A DNA stretch of 64,000 nucleotides, taken from positions 1 to 64,000 of the forward strand of contig JAEWMY010000007.1 in assembly GCA_023393015.1 (NCBI GenBank), given 5' to 3'. The notes under the pieces were generated by a model, which saw only the letters and a list, made by a program, of their open reading frames with translations, had not been told where the DNA came from and made no database searches. The first letter of the stretch is position 1, and every line of letters starts with the position of its first letter. Positions 15,457 to 24,573 of the stretch are shown one piece after another. The translations under genes were made by a program, and so were the position numbers. The stretch comes from Spirochaetota bacterium (GTDB lineage: Bacteria > Spirochaetota > Spirochaetia > Treponematales > Treponemataceae).

Positions 15457-16535
15457 TTGATTGTCCTCCTGGAACGGAATTCGCGGAGATTGTAAATTAG
15501 TACGGGAGTTATAACCACGAGCAGGACGATGGCAATCGCGGAAGCCTGTCCCGAATTTCCGTAGGTAAACTGACGGAGGTAGAACTCGTTCGCAATGACA
15601 TTGGTGCCATAATTTCCGCCGGTCATAACCCGGACGATATCAAAAAGTTTGAGCGAGAAAATGAGAATGGTCGTCGTAACGGTGATGATCGTCGGCATGA
15701 TGGACGGAATAGTTATACGGAAAAAGATAGTCACTTCACTGGCGCCGTCCACACGGGAGGCCTCCATTATCGATTCGGGAATCGATTTTATGGCCGAGGA
15801 AATGATGACCATCGCGTAGCCGGTCTGAAGCCAGACCATGATGGCGATAAGGAAAAAATTATTCCAGAAAGGCATGAGCAGCCATGCCTGGGCCTCGCCG
15901 CCAAGGGCGACCAGAATGGCGTTTAACAAGCCGATCTCGGTGATGTTTATGCCCTCTCCCTTGTATGCGTACATGAATTTCCAGATAACGCCCGCTCCGA
16001 CGAAGGAGATCGCCATGGGCATAAAAACGAACGCCTTGATCACTTTTTCAAATTTGCTCTTGTCCGCGAGGACGGAAATCATCGTCCCGAGTATGACGCA
16101 GGTTGAGGTTCCGAATATCATCCACAACAGGTTGTTCTTGAATGCTTCGAGCATGATCGAATCCGAAAAGGCGAATTTATAGTTGTCCAGAAAGATAAAG
16201 TTTCTGCCTGTCGCGTCGAAAAAACTGAGAAAAAACGTTCTCAGGGTCGGCAGTACCAGCGCCCAGAAAAGAAGCACGACAGCGGGACCGGCAAAAACAA
16301 CGGCCACGGCCACGGAACGGATTTTCCGCGGCATGGTCTGTGCCGCCGTATTCATGACGGAAAACAACAGGGCCACGGAGCCAAGGCCCCAGATTACGGC
16401 AAACAGCGTCATGAGTATCTTGCTGTCCTGCATATTCTGAAGAATAACAAAACCGCCGGCGAGAACGAGTACTGTAAGCGCAGCAAGCGCCAGCAACCCC
16501 AATATCCGCAATACCGGCTTGTCGGGTTGAGCCAT
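15453..16535 (-). CDS. Sugar ABC transporter permease (MalF/AglF-like)
   Basis: 360 residues from the ATG at 16535, chosen for AGGAGG 6 bases upstream over an earlier in-frame start. Eight hydrophobic helices: two or three N-terminal ones before the standard permease core. The EAA loop reads EASRVDGASEVTIFFRITIPSIMP. The N-terminal helices and LDNYKFAF match AglF-type permeases. Forms a heterodimer with the coupled downstream permease and takes substrate from the binding protein encoded upstream. Confidence 0.9.
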   Translation of the reverse strand: MAQPDKPVLRILGLLALAALTVLVLAGGFVILQNMQDSKILMTLFAVIWGLGSVALLFSVMNTAAQTMPRKIRSVAVAVVFAGPAVVLLFWALVLPTLRTFFLSFFDATGRNFIFLDNYKFAFSDSIMLEAFKNNLLWMIFGTSTCVILGTMISVLADKSKFEKVIKAFVFMPMAISFVGAGVIWKFMYAYKGEGINITEIGLLNAILVALGGEAQAWLLMPFWNNFFLIAIMVWLQTGYAMVIISSAIKSIPESIMEASRVDGASEVTIFFRITIPSIMPTIITVTTTILIFSLKLFDIVRVMTGGNYGTNVIANEFYLRQFTYGNSGQASAIAIVLLVVITPVLIYNLREFRSRRTIK

Positions 16536-16578
16536 GACCGCCTCCTGATTGCCATTCCTTTGGATAGGGACAAGGGAT

Positions 16579-16612
16579 ACGGGAAGGCGCTGAACCATTC
16601 GCGCCTTCCCGT
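16579..16612 (-). promoter_or_regulatory. Intercistronic hairpin after the binding-protein gene
   Basis: Perfect 12-bp stem ACGGGAAGGCGC/GCGCCTTCCCGT with a 10-base loop and no T run. It lies between the binding-protein stop and the permease start. Such hairpins protect the upstream mRNA from 3' decay and raise binding-protein levels over the permeases. Confidence 0.75.
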
Positions 16613-16637
16613 ACGTTACATTCGTATGGTTCGGGTC

Positions 16638-17966
16638 TTACCGGGGCCAGGCGGAGTCAATCGCCTTGAGCGCCTCGTCCAGAGTCTTGGAGCCTGATAC
16701 ATAGGCGGTTATTTCCTTCCAGAAAGCGCCGGCACCGACAGCACCGGGCATCAGGTCGGATCCGTCAAACCGCACGCTGGTCGCGTTCTGAATGGTTTCC
16801 GCAACCTTCCGGTCAACCGGATTGCTGTACCATTCCAGTTTCGAGTCGAGATGCGGGGAAATCGCGCCACCGGAACGTACCCATTTTTCCACAGAGGCGC
16901 CGGTCGCGAAGTACTGCATGACCATGCGGACTTCGGGACGGTCGTTGAACATCGCGTAAATGTCACCGGCTACCAGTACCGGCTTTCCGTACTGGGGATC
17001 TATGCCGGGCAGATAGAAGAAGTCGTAGTCAGCATTGGCCTTGAGGTTCTCCGGGAAGAACGAAGTGACGAAGTTGCCCTGCTTGTGCAGCCATGCCTTC
17101 GGCGGTTTTTCGAACATGACCTTGGGAGCATCGCCGAAACTGGTTGTCGCGATACCTTTGCGTCCGCCGTATACCATACCGTCTGCAAACCAGATGTCGG
17201 TCATGGCCTTGATGGCCTTGCGAACCTGCGGTGAATTGAATTTCAGTTCGCCCTTGACCCAACGGTCATAGTCTTCGAGACTGTTGGTACGGAGCATCAT
17301 TTCTTCAAGCCAGTCGGTTGCCGGCCATCCGGTAGCGGCGCCGGATTCAATACCGATTGCCCATGGGGTGTCACCGTCGGCAATAATCGTCTTCTGCAGT
17401 TCTTCCAGTTCTTTCCAGGTCTTCGGAACCTTGTACCCGGCGGCATCGAATTCCTTCTTGTTGTACCATACCAGGGACTTTCCGTTTACGCGTCCCCAGA
17501 TACCGGCCATAATCTTGCCGTCCGGTCCCTGCATGGTCGCCATATCGAGCCAGCTCTGGATGTAGTTTTGTTTTACCTTGTTCATGTCGAGAACTTTGTT
17601 CAGGTCGACAACCTGTCCTTTCTTGACAAAATTCTCGAGAAGACCGGGCTGCGGAAAGTCGGCAATATCGGGGGGATTCCCGCCGTCAACGCGTATGGCA
17701 ATTGAGGCTTCGAATTCCTTGGATCCCTCATACTTAATGGTGATACCCGTCAGTTTTTCGAAATCCTTTACCGATTCCTTGAATTTGACCGCATCGGCAT
17801 CCACGAACGGTCCTGCCATGGTTACCACTTTGCCGCGTACGTTGGCGTAGGGGTCATTTCCTGACGAAGTAGTTGCTGCGGACGAATCCTGTCCGCCTAC
17901 GGCAAACAACGGTACTACTGAAAGAACAAGCAGTACTGCCAACAGTGAAAGCAATCCTTTTTTCAT
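16638..17966 (-). CDS. Sugar ABC transporter substrate-binding protein
   Basis: 442 residues from the ATG at 17966 (GGAGAG 7 bases upstream). A signal peptide ending near LFAVGG has no lipobox cysteine. The mature protein is a family-1 extracellular solute-binding protein: FEKLTGITIKYEGS, RVDGGNPPDIADFPQPG, VWYNKKEFDAAGYKVPKTWKEL. The sequence fits AglE-like alpha-glucoside binding proteins. Given the neighbouring GH65 phosphorylase, the likely ligand is an alpha-linked disaccharide or oligosaccharide such as kojibiose, nigerose, trehalose or maltose; the sequence does not say which. Confidence 0.93.
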   Translation of the reverse strand: MKKGLLSLLAVLLVLSVVPLFAVGGQDSSAATTSSGNDPYANVRGKVVTMAGPFVDADAVKFKESVKDFEKLTGITIKYEGSKEFEASIAIRVDGGNPPDIADFPQPGLLENFVKKGQVVDLNKVLDMNKVKQNYIQSWLDMATMQGPDGKIMAGIWGRVNGKSLVWYNKKEFDAAGYKVPKTWKELEELQKTIIADGDTPWAIGIESGAATGWPATDWLEEMMLRTNSLEDYDRWVKGELKFNSPQVRKAIKAMTDIWFADGMVYGGRKGIATTSFGDAPKVMFEKPPKAWLHKQGNFVTSFFPENLKANADYDFFYLPGIDPQYGKPVLVAGDIYAMFNDRPEVRMVMQYFATGASVEKWVRSGGAISPHLDSKLEWYSNPVDRKVAETIQNATSVRFDGSDLMPGAVGAGAFWKEITAYVSGSKTLDEALKAIDSAWPR

Positions 17967-18055
17967 GTTTTCTCTCCTTCCTTTCAAGTTACTCCTTCTA
18001 CGAAGGATCTATGATATGTGAATGTCCTCGACGCGGGTATCTTGATATCCACTGC

Positions 18056-19072
18056 TCATGTGGACGACCGTTCGATAAGTGTTACCTGCAGGTTTACTTT
18101 CTGTACGACATGAGGCTCATCATGATGTGCTATCCGCTCCGAAAGGAGCGTTGCCGCGACCCGGCCCGATTCGGCGAGATGCTGGCTGATGGTCGATATC
18201 CCCATCCAGTCCGCCGCGTCGATATCATCGAATCCGAGTACGGCAACGTCGTCGGGAACGCGCAGCTGACGGCTTCTTACCGCTTTCAGGGCGCCAATGG
18301 CCTGGAGGTCGGACATCGCAAAGACGGCGCGAAGCGGCTTTCCCGAATCAAGAAACGCGCCGATTGCTTTTTCCGCATCTTCAACCGCTGTATCCGATTC
18401 AAGTATGAAATCTTCATGGATCTTGTGCCCGCATTTTTCCAGCTGTTCCGAGAAGCCGCTAAACCGTATGTCGGACGGATGAAGGCTGTAGGAGATATCC
18501 CGGTTCTTGTCTCCGATGAACGCGCAGGGAAAATACTCCTTTTCAAGAAACAGGTCGGCCGCGATCTGCCCTCCCCGGTAGTTATCAGCCACAACACTTG
18601 AAAACGCAGTGTCGTCGCAATCTACAAGAATCGTTTCCATTCCCGAATCAAGCAGATATTTTCGCTGTTCCGCACTGAGCCGAACCGACATCAGAATGAC
18701 TCCGTCCAGTCGTCGGGTAAAGGGAACCGATGACACGTATTCATCAAGCTGTTCACTTGATTCGATCGTATAAACAACCATCTCGTAACCCTTTTCCTTG
18801 AATACCGGTACCATGCCCCTGAGCCGCTGTACGAATGACGCGGCCGGATAAAAGGGGGTAAGAATACCGATACGCCCCACATTGCGCTGGGCACGCCGTC
18901 CCGCATTTCCCTGGGGGATGTAATCGAGCATTTCCATTGCGGACGCAATTCTTCCGGCGGTATCTTCGTTTACACTTGCCGTATTATTGAGAAACCGTGA
19001 AACGGTGGTTATGCTTACACCGGAGGCATCCGCGACATCATAAATGGTCGCTCTTTTTTTCCGCTTCTCCAT
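18056..19072 (-). CDS. LacI-family repressor of the glucoside operon
   Basis: 338 residues from the ATG at 19072, with GGAGGAG just upstream; the longer frame runs through the operator and is not coding. The N-terminal helix-turn-helix (TIYDVADASGVSITTVSRFLNNTASV) and the hinge are typical of LacI, followed by a periplasmic-binding-protein-like sensor (GILTPFYPAASFVQ; LDGVILMS; DNYRGGQIAADLFL; VLGFDDIDAADW). It is read in the same direction as the transporter genes and divergently from GH65. Two matching operators in the divergent region make it the probable regulator of both arms. Confidence 0.93.
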   Translation of the reverse strand: MEKRKKRATIYDVADASGVSITTVSRFLNNTASVNEDTAGRIASAMEMLDYIPQGNAGRRAQRNVGRIGILTPFYPAASFVQRLRGMVPVFKEKGYEMVVYTIESSEQLDEYVSSVPFTRRLDGVILMSVRLSAEQRKYLLDSGMETILVDCDDTAFSSVVADNYRGGQIAADLFLEKEYFPCAFIGDKNRDISYSLHPSDIRFSGFSEQLEKCGHKIHEDFILESDTAVEDAEKAIGAFLDSGKPLRAVFAMSDLQAIGALKAVRSRQLRVPDDVAVLGFDDIDAADWMGISTISQHLAESGRVAATLLSERIAHHDEPHVVQKVNLQVTLIERSST

Positions 19073-19093
19073 TACTCCTCCAAGTGTAAATAA

Positions 19094-19111
19094 AGTGAAA
19101 GTACTTTCACT
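19094..19111. promoter_or_regulatory. LacI-type operator O1
   Basis: Perfect 18-bp palindrome AGTGAAAGTACTTTCACT, 21 bp before the lacI start codon. It has the central symmetric form of LacI-family sites and would overlap the promoter reading leftward. Confidence 0.85.
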
Positions 19112-19199
19112 GTTGTAAAGTGTAAGCGAGGTGTTTCGATACGTCAACACATTTTTTACCTACCATTTGTTGGTTAATTCATCAAAAAACCGTGCGGAA

Positions 19200-19228
19200 T
19201 TGACGTTACTCCCGTTTCGGACTATTAT
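19200..19228 (+). promoter_or_regulatory. Promoter of the GH65-pgmB operon
   Basis: TTGACG (19200-19205) and TATTAT (19223-19228) with exactly 17-bp spacing. Predicted start of transcription is near 19235, on the left edge of operator O2. Confidence 0.75.
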
Positions 19229-19235
19229 TTCGTAT

Positions 19236-19247
19236 GAAAGTACTTTC
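19236..19247. promoter_or_regulatory. LacI-type operator O2
   Basis: GAAAGTACTTTC, the 12-bp core shared with O1, placed at about +1 to +13 of the GH65 promoter. Its centre is 139 bp from that of O1, so looping between the sites is possible. Confidence 0.8.
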
Positions 19248-19268
19248 TGCCCTGAAGATGGGGGATTA

Positions 19269-21563
19269 ATGCCATACCGAATAGAGCATGACGAATTTAC
19301 GCCTCACACCCTTCCGCTAGAAGAAACGCTGTTTCACTGCGCAAACGGATACCTCGGCGTCCGTTCAAATTTCGAAGAAGGGCAACCGGAAGGTATCCGT
19401 GGCATACGGGGGACCTATATAAACGCCTTTTATGACACCCATCCCATTCACCACCCCGAAAAACTGTACGGGTTTCCGGAAACCGGAGAGAAGATTCTTA
19501 ACGTAACCGATGTCCAGAGCATAGCTCTTTCGGTAAACGGGGAGACAGTCAACCTCAATACGCTCAACACGTCCGGATACCACCGGTTTCTCGACATGAA
19601 GAAAGGTTATTCCGGGCGTACGGCTGTTTGGACGGGCGAGTCCGGAAAGAGGATCCGCATATCAGCCCGCCGACTTGCATCGTTTATCGTGCCGGAACTT
19701 TTCGTGCTGGAATACACGGTGGAAGCGCTTGACGGGCTGGACATATGCCTCGAACCCGCCGTATACGGATCGGTAAGCAATTATCATGATTCTTCCGACC
19801 CGCGGGTTTCGGGTACCGCGTTCAGTCCGCTCAGTGTGGATACGGTTACCGTTAACGGTTCCAGAATCCTTGTCAGTTCCCGAACCGGCGAATCTTCGCT
19901 GCAATTGTGTACCGGCGTCGACCATCTTATCACCGGTCCGGGCGGATCAGAACCCGCACTGACCGTAACGCGGACAAGGAACAGCGCGTCGTTGAAAATC
20001 GAAACGACCCTGAGTCCCGGTGACCGTATAACCATACTCAAAAGAGCGGTATTCTGTGATTCCCTTCGTCATAACGTGCCGGCGGAAAAAGCGATTGAAA
20101 TCCTTGATTCCCTTGATGGCGTAAATTTCGATTCCATCCTTTCGCGCCAGCAGGCATATCTTGCCTCCTTCTGGGAAACCGCCGCGGTTTCCATAGCGGG
20201 GGATGATACGTCACTGCGGGGATTATTGTTCAACATCTACCATTTGCTGCAAAGCGCGCCCCGGGATCAGCATTCACATATCCCGGCAAAAGGATTGAGC
20301 GGCGAAGGTTATGAAGGGCATTATTTCTGGGATACCGAAATATACATGCTTCCGTTCTTCCTCTACACGAAACCTTCCCTTGCGCGCAACCTGCTTGAAT
20401 ACCGGTACACCACGCTGCCCGAAGCGCGGAACCGAGCGCGGGAGCTGGGACATGCCCGCGGGGCGGCATATCCCTGGCGGACAATAACCGGACGCGAATG
20501 CTCCGCGTACTTTCCCTCGGGCAGCGCACAATACCACATCAATGCCGACATCGCCTGGGCGCTCTGGCGTTATTGGGAAGCAACGGGTGATGAGGAATTC
20601 CTCTATACCCGTGCGGCCGAGATACTCTTTGAAACTGCCCGGATATGGATTGAAATCGGTAATTTCCATGAGGGGAAATTTCACATCCATACGGTGACAG
20701 GTCCTGACGAGTATACCTGTCTTGTCAGTAACAATTACTATACCAATGCCATGGCGCGAAGGAACCTCCTGTTTGCCGGTGAAGTCTGGGACCGGATGGG
20801 AGTATATGCCTCCGTTGAACGTAACAACCTGTGCAGGAAGATCGATCTTTCTCCGGACGAACCCCTTTTCTGGAGAAAGGCGGCCGAGGACATGGTTCTC
20901 CCCTATGATCCGGATCTCGACATCAATCCCCAGGATGATTCATTCCTGAAAAAACCGGTTTGGGATTTTGAAGCAACTCCGGAATCCCGATACCCCCTTC
21001 TGCTGCATTATCACCACATGACGCTCACGCGCTTTCAGGTATGCAAACAGGCTGATACCATACTTGCCTATCTTTTGCTCGATTCCGGCGAGAAAACGAG
21101 CACCATACGGAACAGTTATAACCGGTATGAAAAAATCACTACTCATGACTCATCCCTTTCCTACGCCGCTTTTTCGCTCATGGCCGCACGTCTCGGCGAT
21201 TCGGAAAAGGCATTCCGGTATTATGTGCGGACCGTTTCACTCGACCTTGAAGACATTCAGAAGAACACACGCGACGGCATACACGCGGCAAATATGGGCG
21301 GAACATGGATGGCCACCATACAGGGCTTCGGGGGGTTTCGCCCGGTACAGGGGATTGCGTCCTTTACTCCCGTCCTTCCTCCGCACTGGAGCAGTCTTAC
21401 GTATCGTATTCGTTATCGGAATACGGTCATACGGGTTCATATTGACCGCGAAGAACTGTTCATTGAAAGAATAGACGGACCGGCGCAAATGATTCTTGTA
21501 TACGGAAAGGAGTATCGCCTGGATACCGGGATCCGCTCTCCATACGGCGGGAGGGCTGAGTGA
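19269..21563 (+). CDS. GH65 glycoside phosphorylase (alpha-glucoside)
   Basis: 764 residues from the ATG at 19269 (GGGGGA upstream). The N-terminal beta-sandwich (FHCANGYLGVRSNFEEG), the (alpha/alpha)6 barrel with GHYFWDTEIYMLPFF, and KQADTILAYLL are GH65 signatures. The general acid is Glu481 in TGPDEY. The enzyme cleaves an alpha-glucosidic bond with phosphate, giving beta-glucose 1-phosphate; members act on maltose, trehalose, kojibiose or nigerose. No signal peptide, so it works in the cytoplasm after import. Followed by coupled beta-phosphoglucomutase, the usual partner. Confidence 0.95.
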   Translation: MPYRIEHDEFTPHTLPLEETLFHCANGYLGVRSNFEEGQPEGIRGIRGTYINAFYDTHPIHHPEKLYGFPETGEKILNVTDVQSIALSVNGETVNLNTLNTSGYHRFLDMKKGYSGRTAVWTGESGKRIRISARRLASFIVPELFVLEYTVEALDGLDICLEPAVYGSVSNYHDSSDPRVSGTAFSPLSVDTVTVNGSRILVSSRTGESSLQLCTGVDHLITGPGGSEPALTVTRTRNSASLKIETTLSPGDRITILKRAVFCDSLRHNVPAEKAIEILDSLDGVNFDSILSRQQAYLASFWETAAVSIAGDDTSLRGLLFNIYHLLQSAPRDQHSHIPAKGLSGEGYEGHYFWDTEIYMLPFFLYTKPSLARNLLEYRYTTLPEARNRARELGHARGAAYPWRTITGRECSAYFPSGSAQYHINADIAWALWRYWEATGDEEFLYTRAAEILFETARIWIEIGNFHEGKFHIHTVTGPDEYTCLVSNNYYTNAMARRNLLFAGEVWDRMGVYASVERNNLCRKIDLSPDEPLFWRKAAEDMVLPYDPDLDINPQDDSFLKKPVWDFEATPESRYPLLLHYHHMTLTRFQVCKQADTILAYLLLDSGEKTSTIRNSYNRYEKITTHDSSLSYAAFSLMAARLGDSEKAFRYYVRTVSLDLEDIQKNTRDGIHAANMGGTWMATIQGFGGFRPVQGIASFTPVLPPHWSSLTYRIRYRNTVIRVHIDREELFIERIDGPAQMILVYGKEYRLDTGIRSPYGGRAE

Positions 21564-22213
21564 AAATTTCAGCGGTGCTTTTTGATCTCGACGGCGTAAT
21601 CGTGGATACCGCAAAGTTTCATTTTCTCGCGTGGAAGCGGCTTGCCGATTCCCTGGGCATTCCTTTCACGGAGAAAGACAACGAACGTCTCAAGGGCGTC
21701 TCCCGCAGCGATAGTCTCTCCGTCATTCTTTCGCTGTCCGGCAACGACGCGCACTGTTCGTCGGAAGATCTCGAACTTCTGATGGAAAAGAAGAACAAGT
21801 GGTACGTACAATATATTGAAACACTTTCAAAATCCGATATTCTTCCGGGTTTCACGCGGGTTATTACCTGGTGTCGGGATACCGGACGAAAAACGGCGAT
21901 AGTGAGCGCCAGCAAAAACACGGAGTTGATAGTGAACAGGCTCGGTATCCGGTACCTATTTGATACCGTAATCGACGGTAACCGGGTTACAAAAGTAAAA
22001 CCGGACCCTGAAGGATTTCTTCTCGCGGCACATGACCTTCGCGTGCCACCCGGACATTGCCTGGTCATTGAAGATGCCGCCGCCGGCATCCGGGGAGCGG
22101 TTGCCGCGGGAATGCATTCCGTCGGAATCGGAAACCCGTCAATTCTCGATTCGGCAGACATTGTAGTGCCTGCCCTTGACCGGCTCGACACGGCATTACT
22201 CGAAAATTCCTAG
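21560..22213 (+). CDS. pgmB: Beta-phosphoglucomutase
   Basis: 217 residues. HAD fold with DLDGVIVDTAKFH, where Asp9 is the phosphorylated nucleophile and Asp11 the acid/base. The cap region carries RLKGVSRSDSL, the beta-PGM substrate-specificity loop. VSASKN, KVKPDPEGF and IEDAAAGIRGA complete motifs II-IV. Converts beta-glucose 1-phosphate, the GH65 product, to glucose 6-phosphate. GTG start at 21560 overlaps the GH65 stop as GTGA, giving coupled translation. Confidence 0.95.
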   Translation: MKISAVLFDLDGVIVDTAKFHFLAWKRLADSLGIPFTEKDNERLKGVSRSDSLSVILSLSGNDAHCSSEDLELLMEKKNKWYVQYIETLSKSDILPGFTRVITWCRDTGRKTAIVSASKNTELIVNRLGIRYLFDTVIDGNRVTKVKPDPEGFLLAAHDLRVPPGHCLVIEDAAAGIRGAVAAGMHSVGIGNPSILDSADIVVPALDRLDTALLENS

Positions 22214-22257
22214 TTACCCGCGCTGCGGAACGGGTAAGCGGATACCGCGTTTTTTTT
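22214..22257 (+). terminator. Terminator after pgmB
   Basis: Inverted repeat TTACCCG...CGGGTAA followed by GCGGATACCGC and eight T residues. Confidence 0.75.
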
Positions 22258-22344
22258 GTCGCCGATCCGGCCGAAAACGGTATCCGCCCCCTGATCAAGG
22301 CGATGCATGGACGTACCGCTTCTTGCTCTATTTGCTTACCCCGA

Positions 22345-24345
22345 TCACTCCCGGCAAAACGGCCCGGCAACCGGCGAGGGCGGACGTGTCTTTCCGTGGA
22401 AGTCGGTATTGAAAACGATATCCTCGCCGTCGGGGCCCTCGAAGCGCTGTTCCGGCTCGAAGGCCATGCCCAGCGTATCCGAGCTGATCATCTTCGCATG
22501 GGGAAGATACTCCGTCAGGTTCGTTTCGACTTTCCAGCCGGTCCCTTCTTGCCGTAACTTCAGGGAGATTTCGTGTTCGGTATCCACGGTACAGTCTTCT
22601 TCGAGTTCGCAGGGCTTGGCGCCGTTGAAGTAAGCATTACCGCCGAACCATACCGGCAGGGGCATGTAGTACCGGTCTCGGGTCTCCGCGGCCCCTTCGC
22701 CGCAGTATCCGCTGAAGTGCGCGCTCCATTCATCCTCTTTCATGAATCCGTTGAAGGGGGTCGTGCCTACCGTCAGGTTGCCGTCGTCCCATTCGCCGTT
22801 TTCGTCCCCCCGGCAGATATCTATCATCCCCTGGCGGACCTTTTGCTGTACGAACACGTTGTTGTAAAAGCGCGCGTCGCCGTGCAGGACGGACATGAAA
22901 CCGGTAATCTCCGTGCGATGGGGCTTGTGGATGGGCGTTTAGCGGGTGGAATCATACGTGACCGTGCCGTTTTTCACGCCTTTGCCCACCGCGGTGATGG
23001 CCCCGGCAAAGAGGTTGTGCACGAAGGCCACGCCCTGGGTGGGCAGCCTGACGGCGCGCTCGGAGAGCATGACGTTGTTGTCCACCAGCGTCGGGCCATG
23101 GCCGATCTCGATAAAGAGATCCTCCCCGAGTCCCAGGCCCGCCTTGCACTCCGGCTTCAAGAGGTACTCCCTCGAGAGGCAATTATCGTGGAAGAGGTTG
23201 CGTGTCACCCTGGTGCCCTGGGTTTGCCAGTCAAGCCAGATGCCGCGGGTGCAGTCGTGAAAGTGATTGTCTCGGATGATCACGTCGATGGCGGCGTGGA
23301 ATTTGATCCCGCCGATCTCCGCTCCCGCTAGGTTTCGCTTGTTGTTGATATGGTGGATGCGGTTGCCCTCGATTACCGAGAACACGCAGCCGAGGTTTCC
23401 CACGATGCCCGTCTGCCCGCAATCGTGTATGTCGCAGTTTTTGACCGTATGGGAGCCGATGGTTTCCTTGCTCCATCCGTCCAGCTGCGCGATGAGCGAG
23501 CAATCCCGCTGGGTCTGGGCGCCGTCCTTCAGCTTGTACTTGGACCACTTGTTGTCGTTGTGCTGTTGCAGGTACTTGCCGAGGGAGATTCCGGAACACT
23601 TGGAGTGAGAGACCTCGCAGTTGTCGATTACCCAACCCTTGGACCAGTGCGGGCCGATCATGCCGTCCTGCAATGCCGTGGGAGGCGCCCATTGCGTGGC
23701 CGCCATGGTGACCGTGAATCCAGTTAGCGTGATGAAGTCCACGTGTTCTTGAGCGGGGAAGAAGCAGCGTTGGCGCACGTTGATCTCCACCCGCTCGCGG
23801 TTGGGATCGGCGCCTTGGAAGTTGGCGTACAGGATCGTCTCGTCCCGTTCTTCTCCCTGGCGGGTAAACCAGGTATGCGGGGTAAATTCCTTGTCCCATG
23901 AGGTATCGTCCATCACCGGGTTCATCACCTTTTCAAGCGAATCTTTTTCGTACAGGGATTTGCCGTTCAGGTAGACTTCACCGGTATGGCATGGCAAGTT
24001 CTGGTTGAGCCAATCTCCCCAAACGAGGGTGGTGTAGGGGTTGTAGCTACCGAAGTATTCATTGGGGACTGTCAATTTCCAGACGTTTCCGGATACCTTC
24101 TCCCAGCCGTCAAAGCGTTCCGCGCCGGAGATCACGGCTGAGCGCGGCACTCGGGAGCGGTACGCGATCGGCTTGTCTTTTGTGCCGGCATATACCGGGC
24201 GGACCTCTTCGCGGTAGACGCCCGGCTCCACCAGCACCTCGTCACCTGCCTGAGCAACCTCCGCCGCCTGCTGTATGTTTCTGAACGGACGCTCCGCGCT
24301 TCCGTTCCCGTTAATCGCCGCTTGCTGATCTACGTGAAGAATCAT
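22345..24345 (-). pseudogene. Right-handed beta-helix carbohydrate-active protein, broken by an in-frame stop
   Basis: From the ATG at 24345 a DUF1565-type beta-helix protein runs 468 residues (NGNGSAERPFRNIQQAAEVAQAGDEVLVEPGVY; repeated coils such as VKNCDIHDCGQTGIVGNL and VIEGNRIHHIN) and stops at TAA 22939-22941. The same frame continues without a break (TPIHKPHRTEITG, then MSVLHGDARFYNNVF) for about 200 more residues to 22345. The stop replaces what is probably a Tyr codon after DSTR. The whole would be about 666 residues, like GH141-type or pectate-lyase-like enzymes without a signal peptide. The far end (GPFCRE) may also be shortened. Two separate polypeptides by restart at the ATG 22896 are possible but unlikely. 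Confidence 0.75.
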
Positions 24346-24573
24346 GATTCCAACCTCGTGTTACAGCCGGATTATCGGCAACGCCGACAACCGAAAGTAT
24401 ATTTTCGTTTTTTAGCCGCTGTCAACGTATTGGTCAGGTGACCGACGGGAATTGTCATTTCGGGATTAACGGTACGCCTTATGACCGGTCCGCACAACCG
24501 GTAAAACTACTCAAGGAGGTTTATTATCGGAGATATTTGACAGAAGACCTTCTACTACTTACATTAGAGTGTA

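Noticed and set aside
22939..22941. Recoding of the in-frame stop (for example selenocysteine)
   Set aside because: The codon is TAA, not TGA, and no insertion structure is apparent. A nonsense change is simpler.
24512..24573. Gene starting at the strong AAGGAGGT before the chemoreceptor
   Set aside because: No start codon at proper distance opens a frame longer than a few codons.
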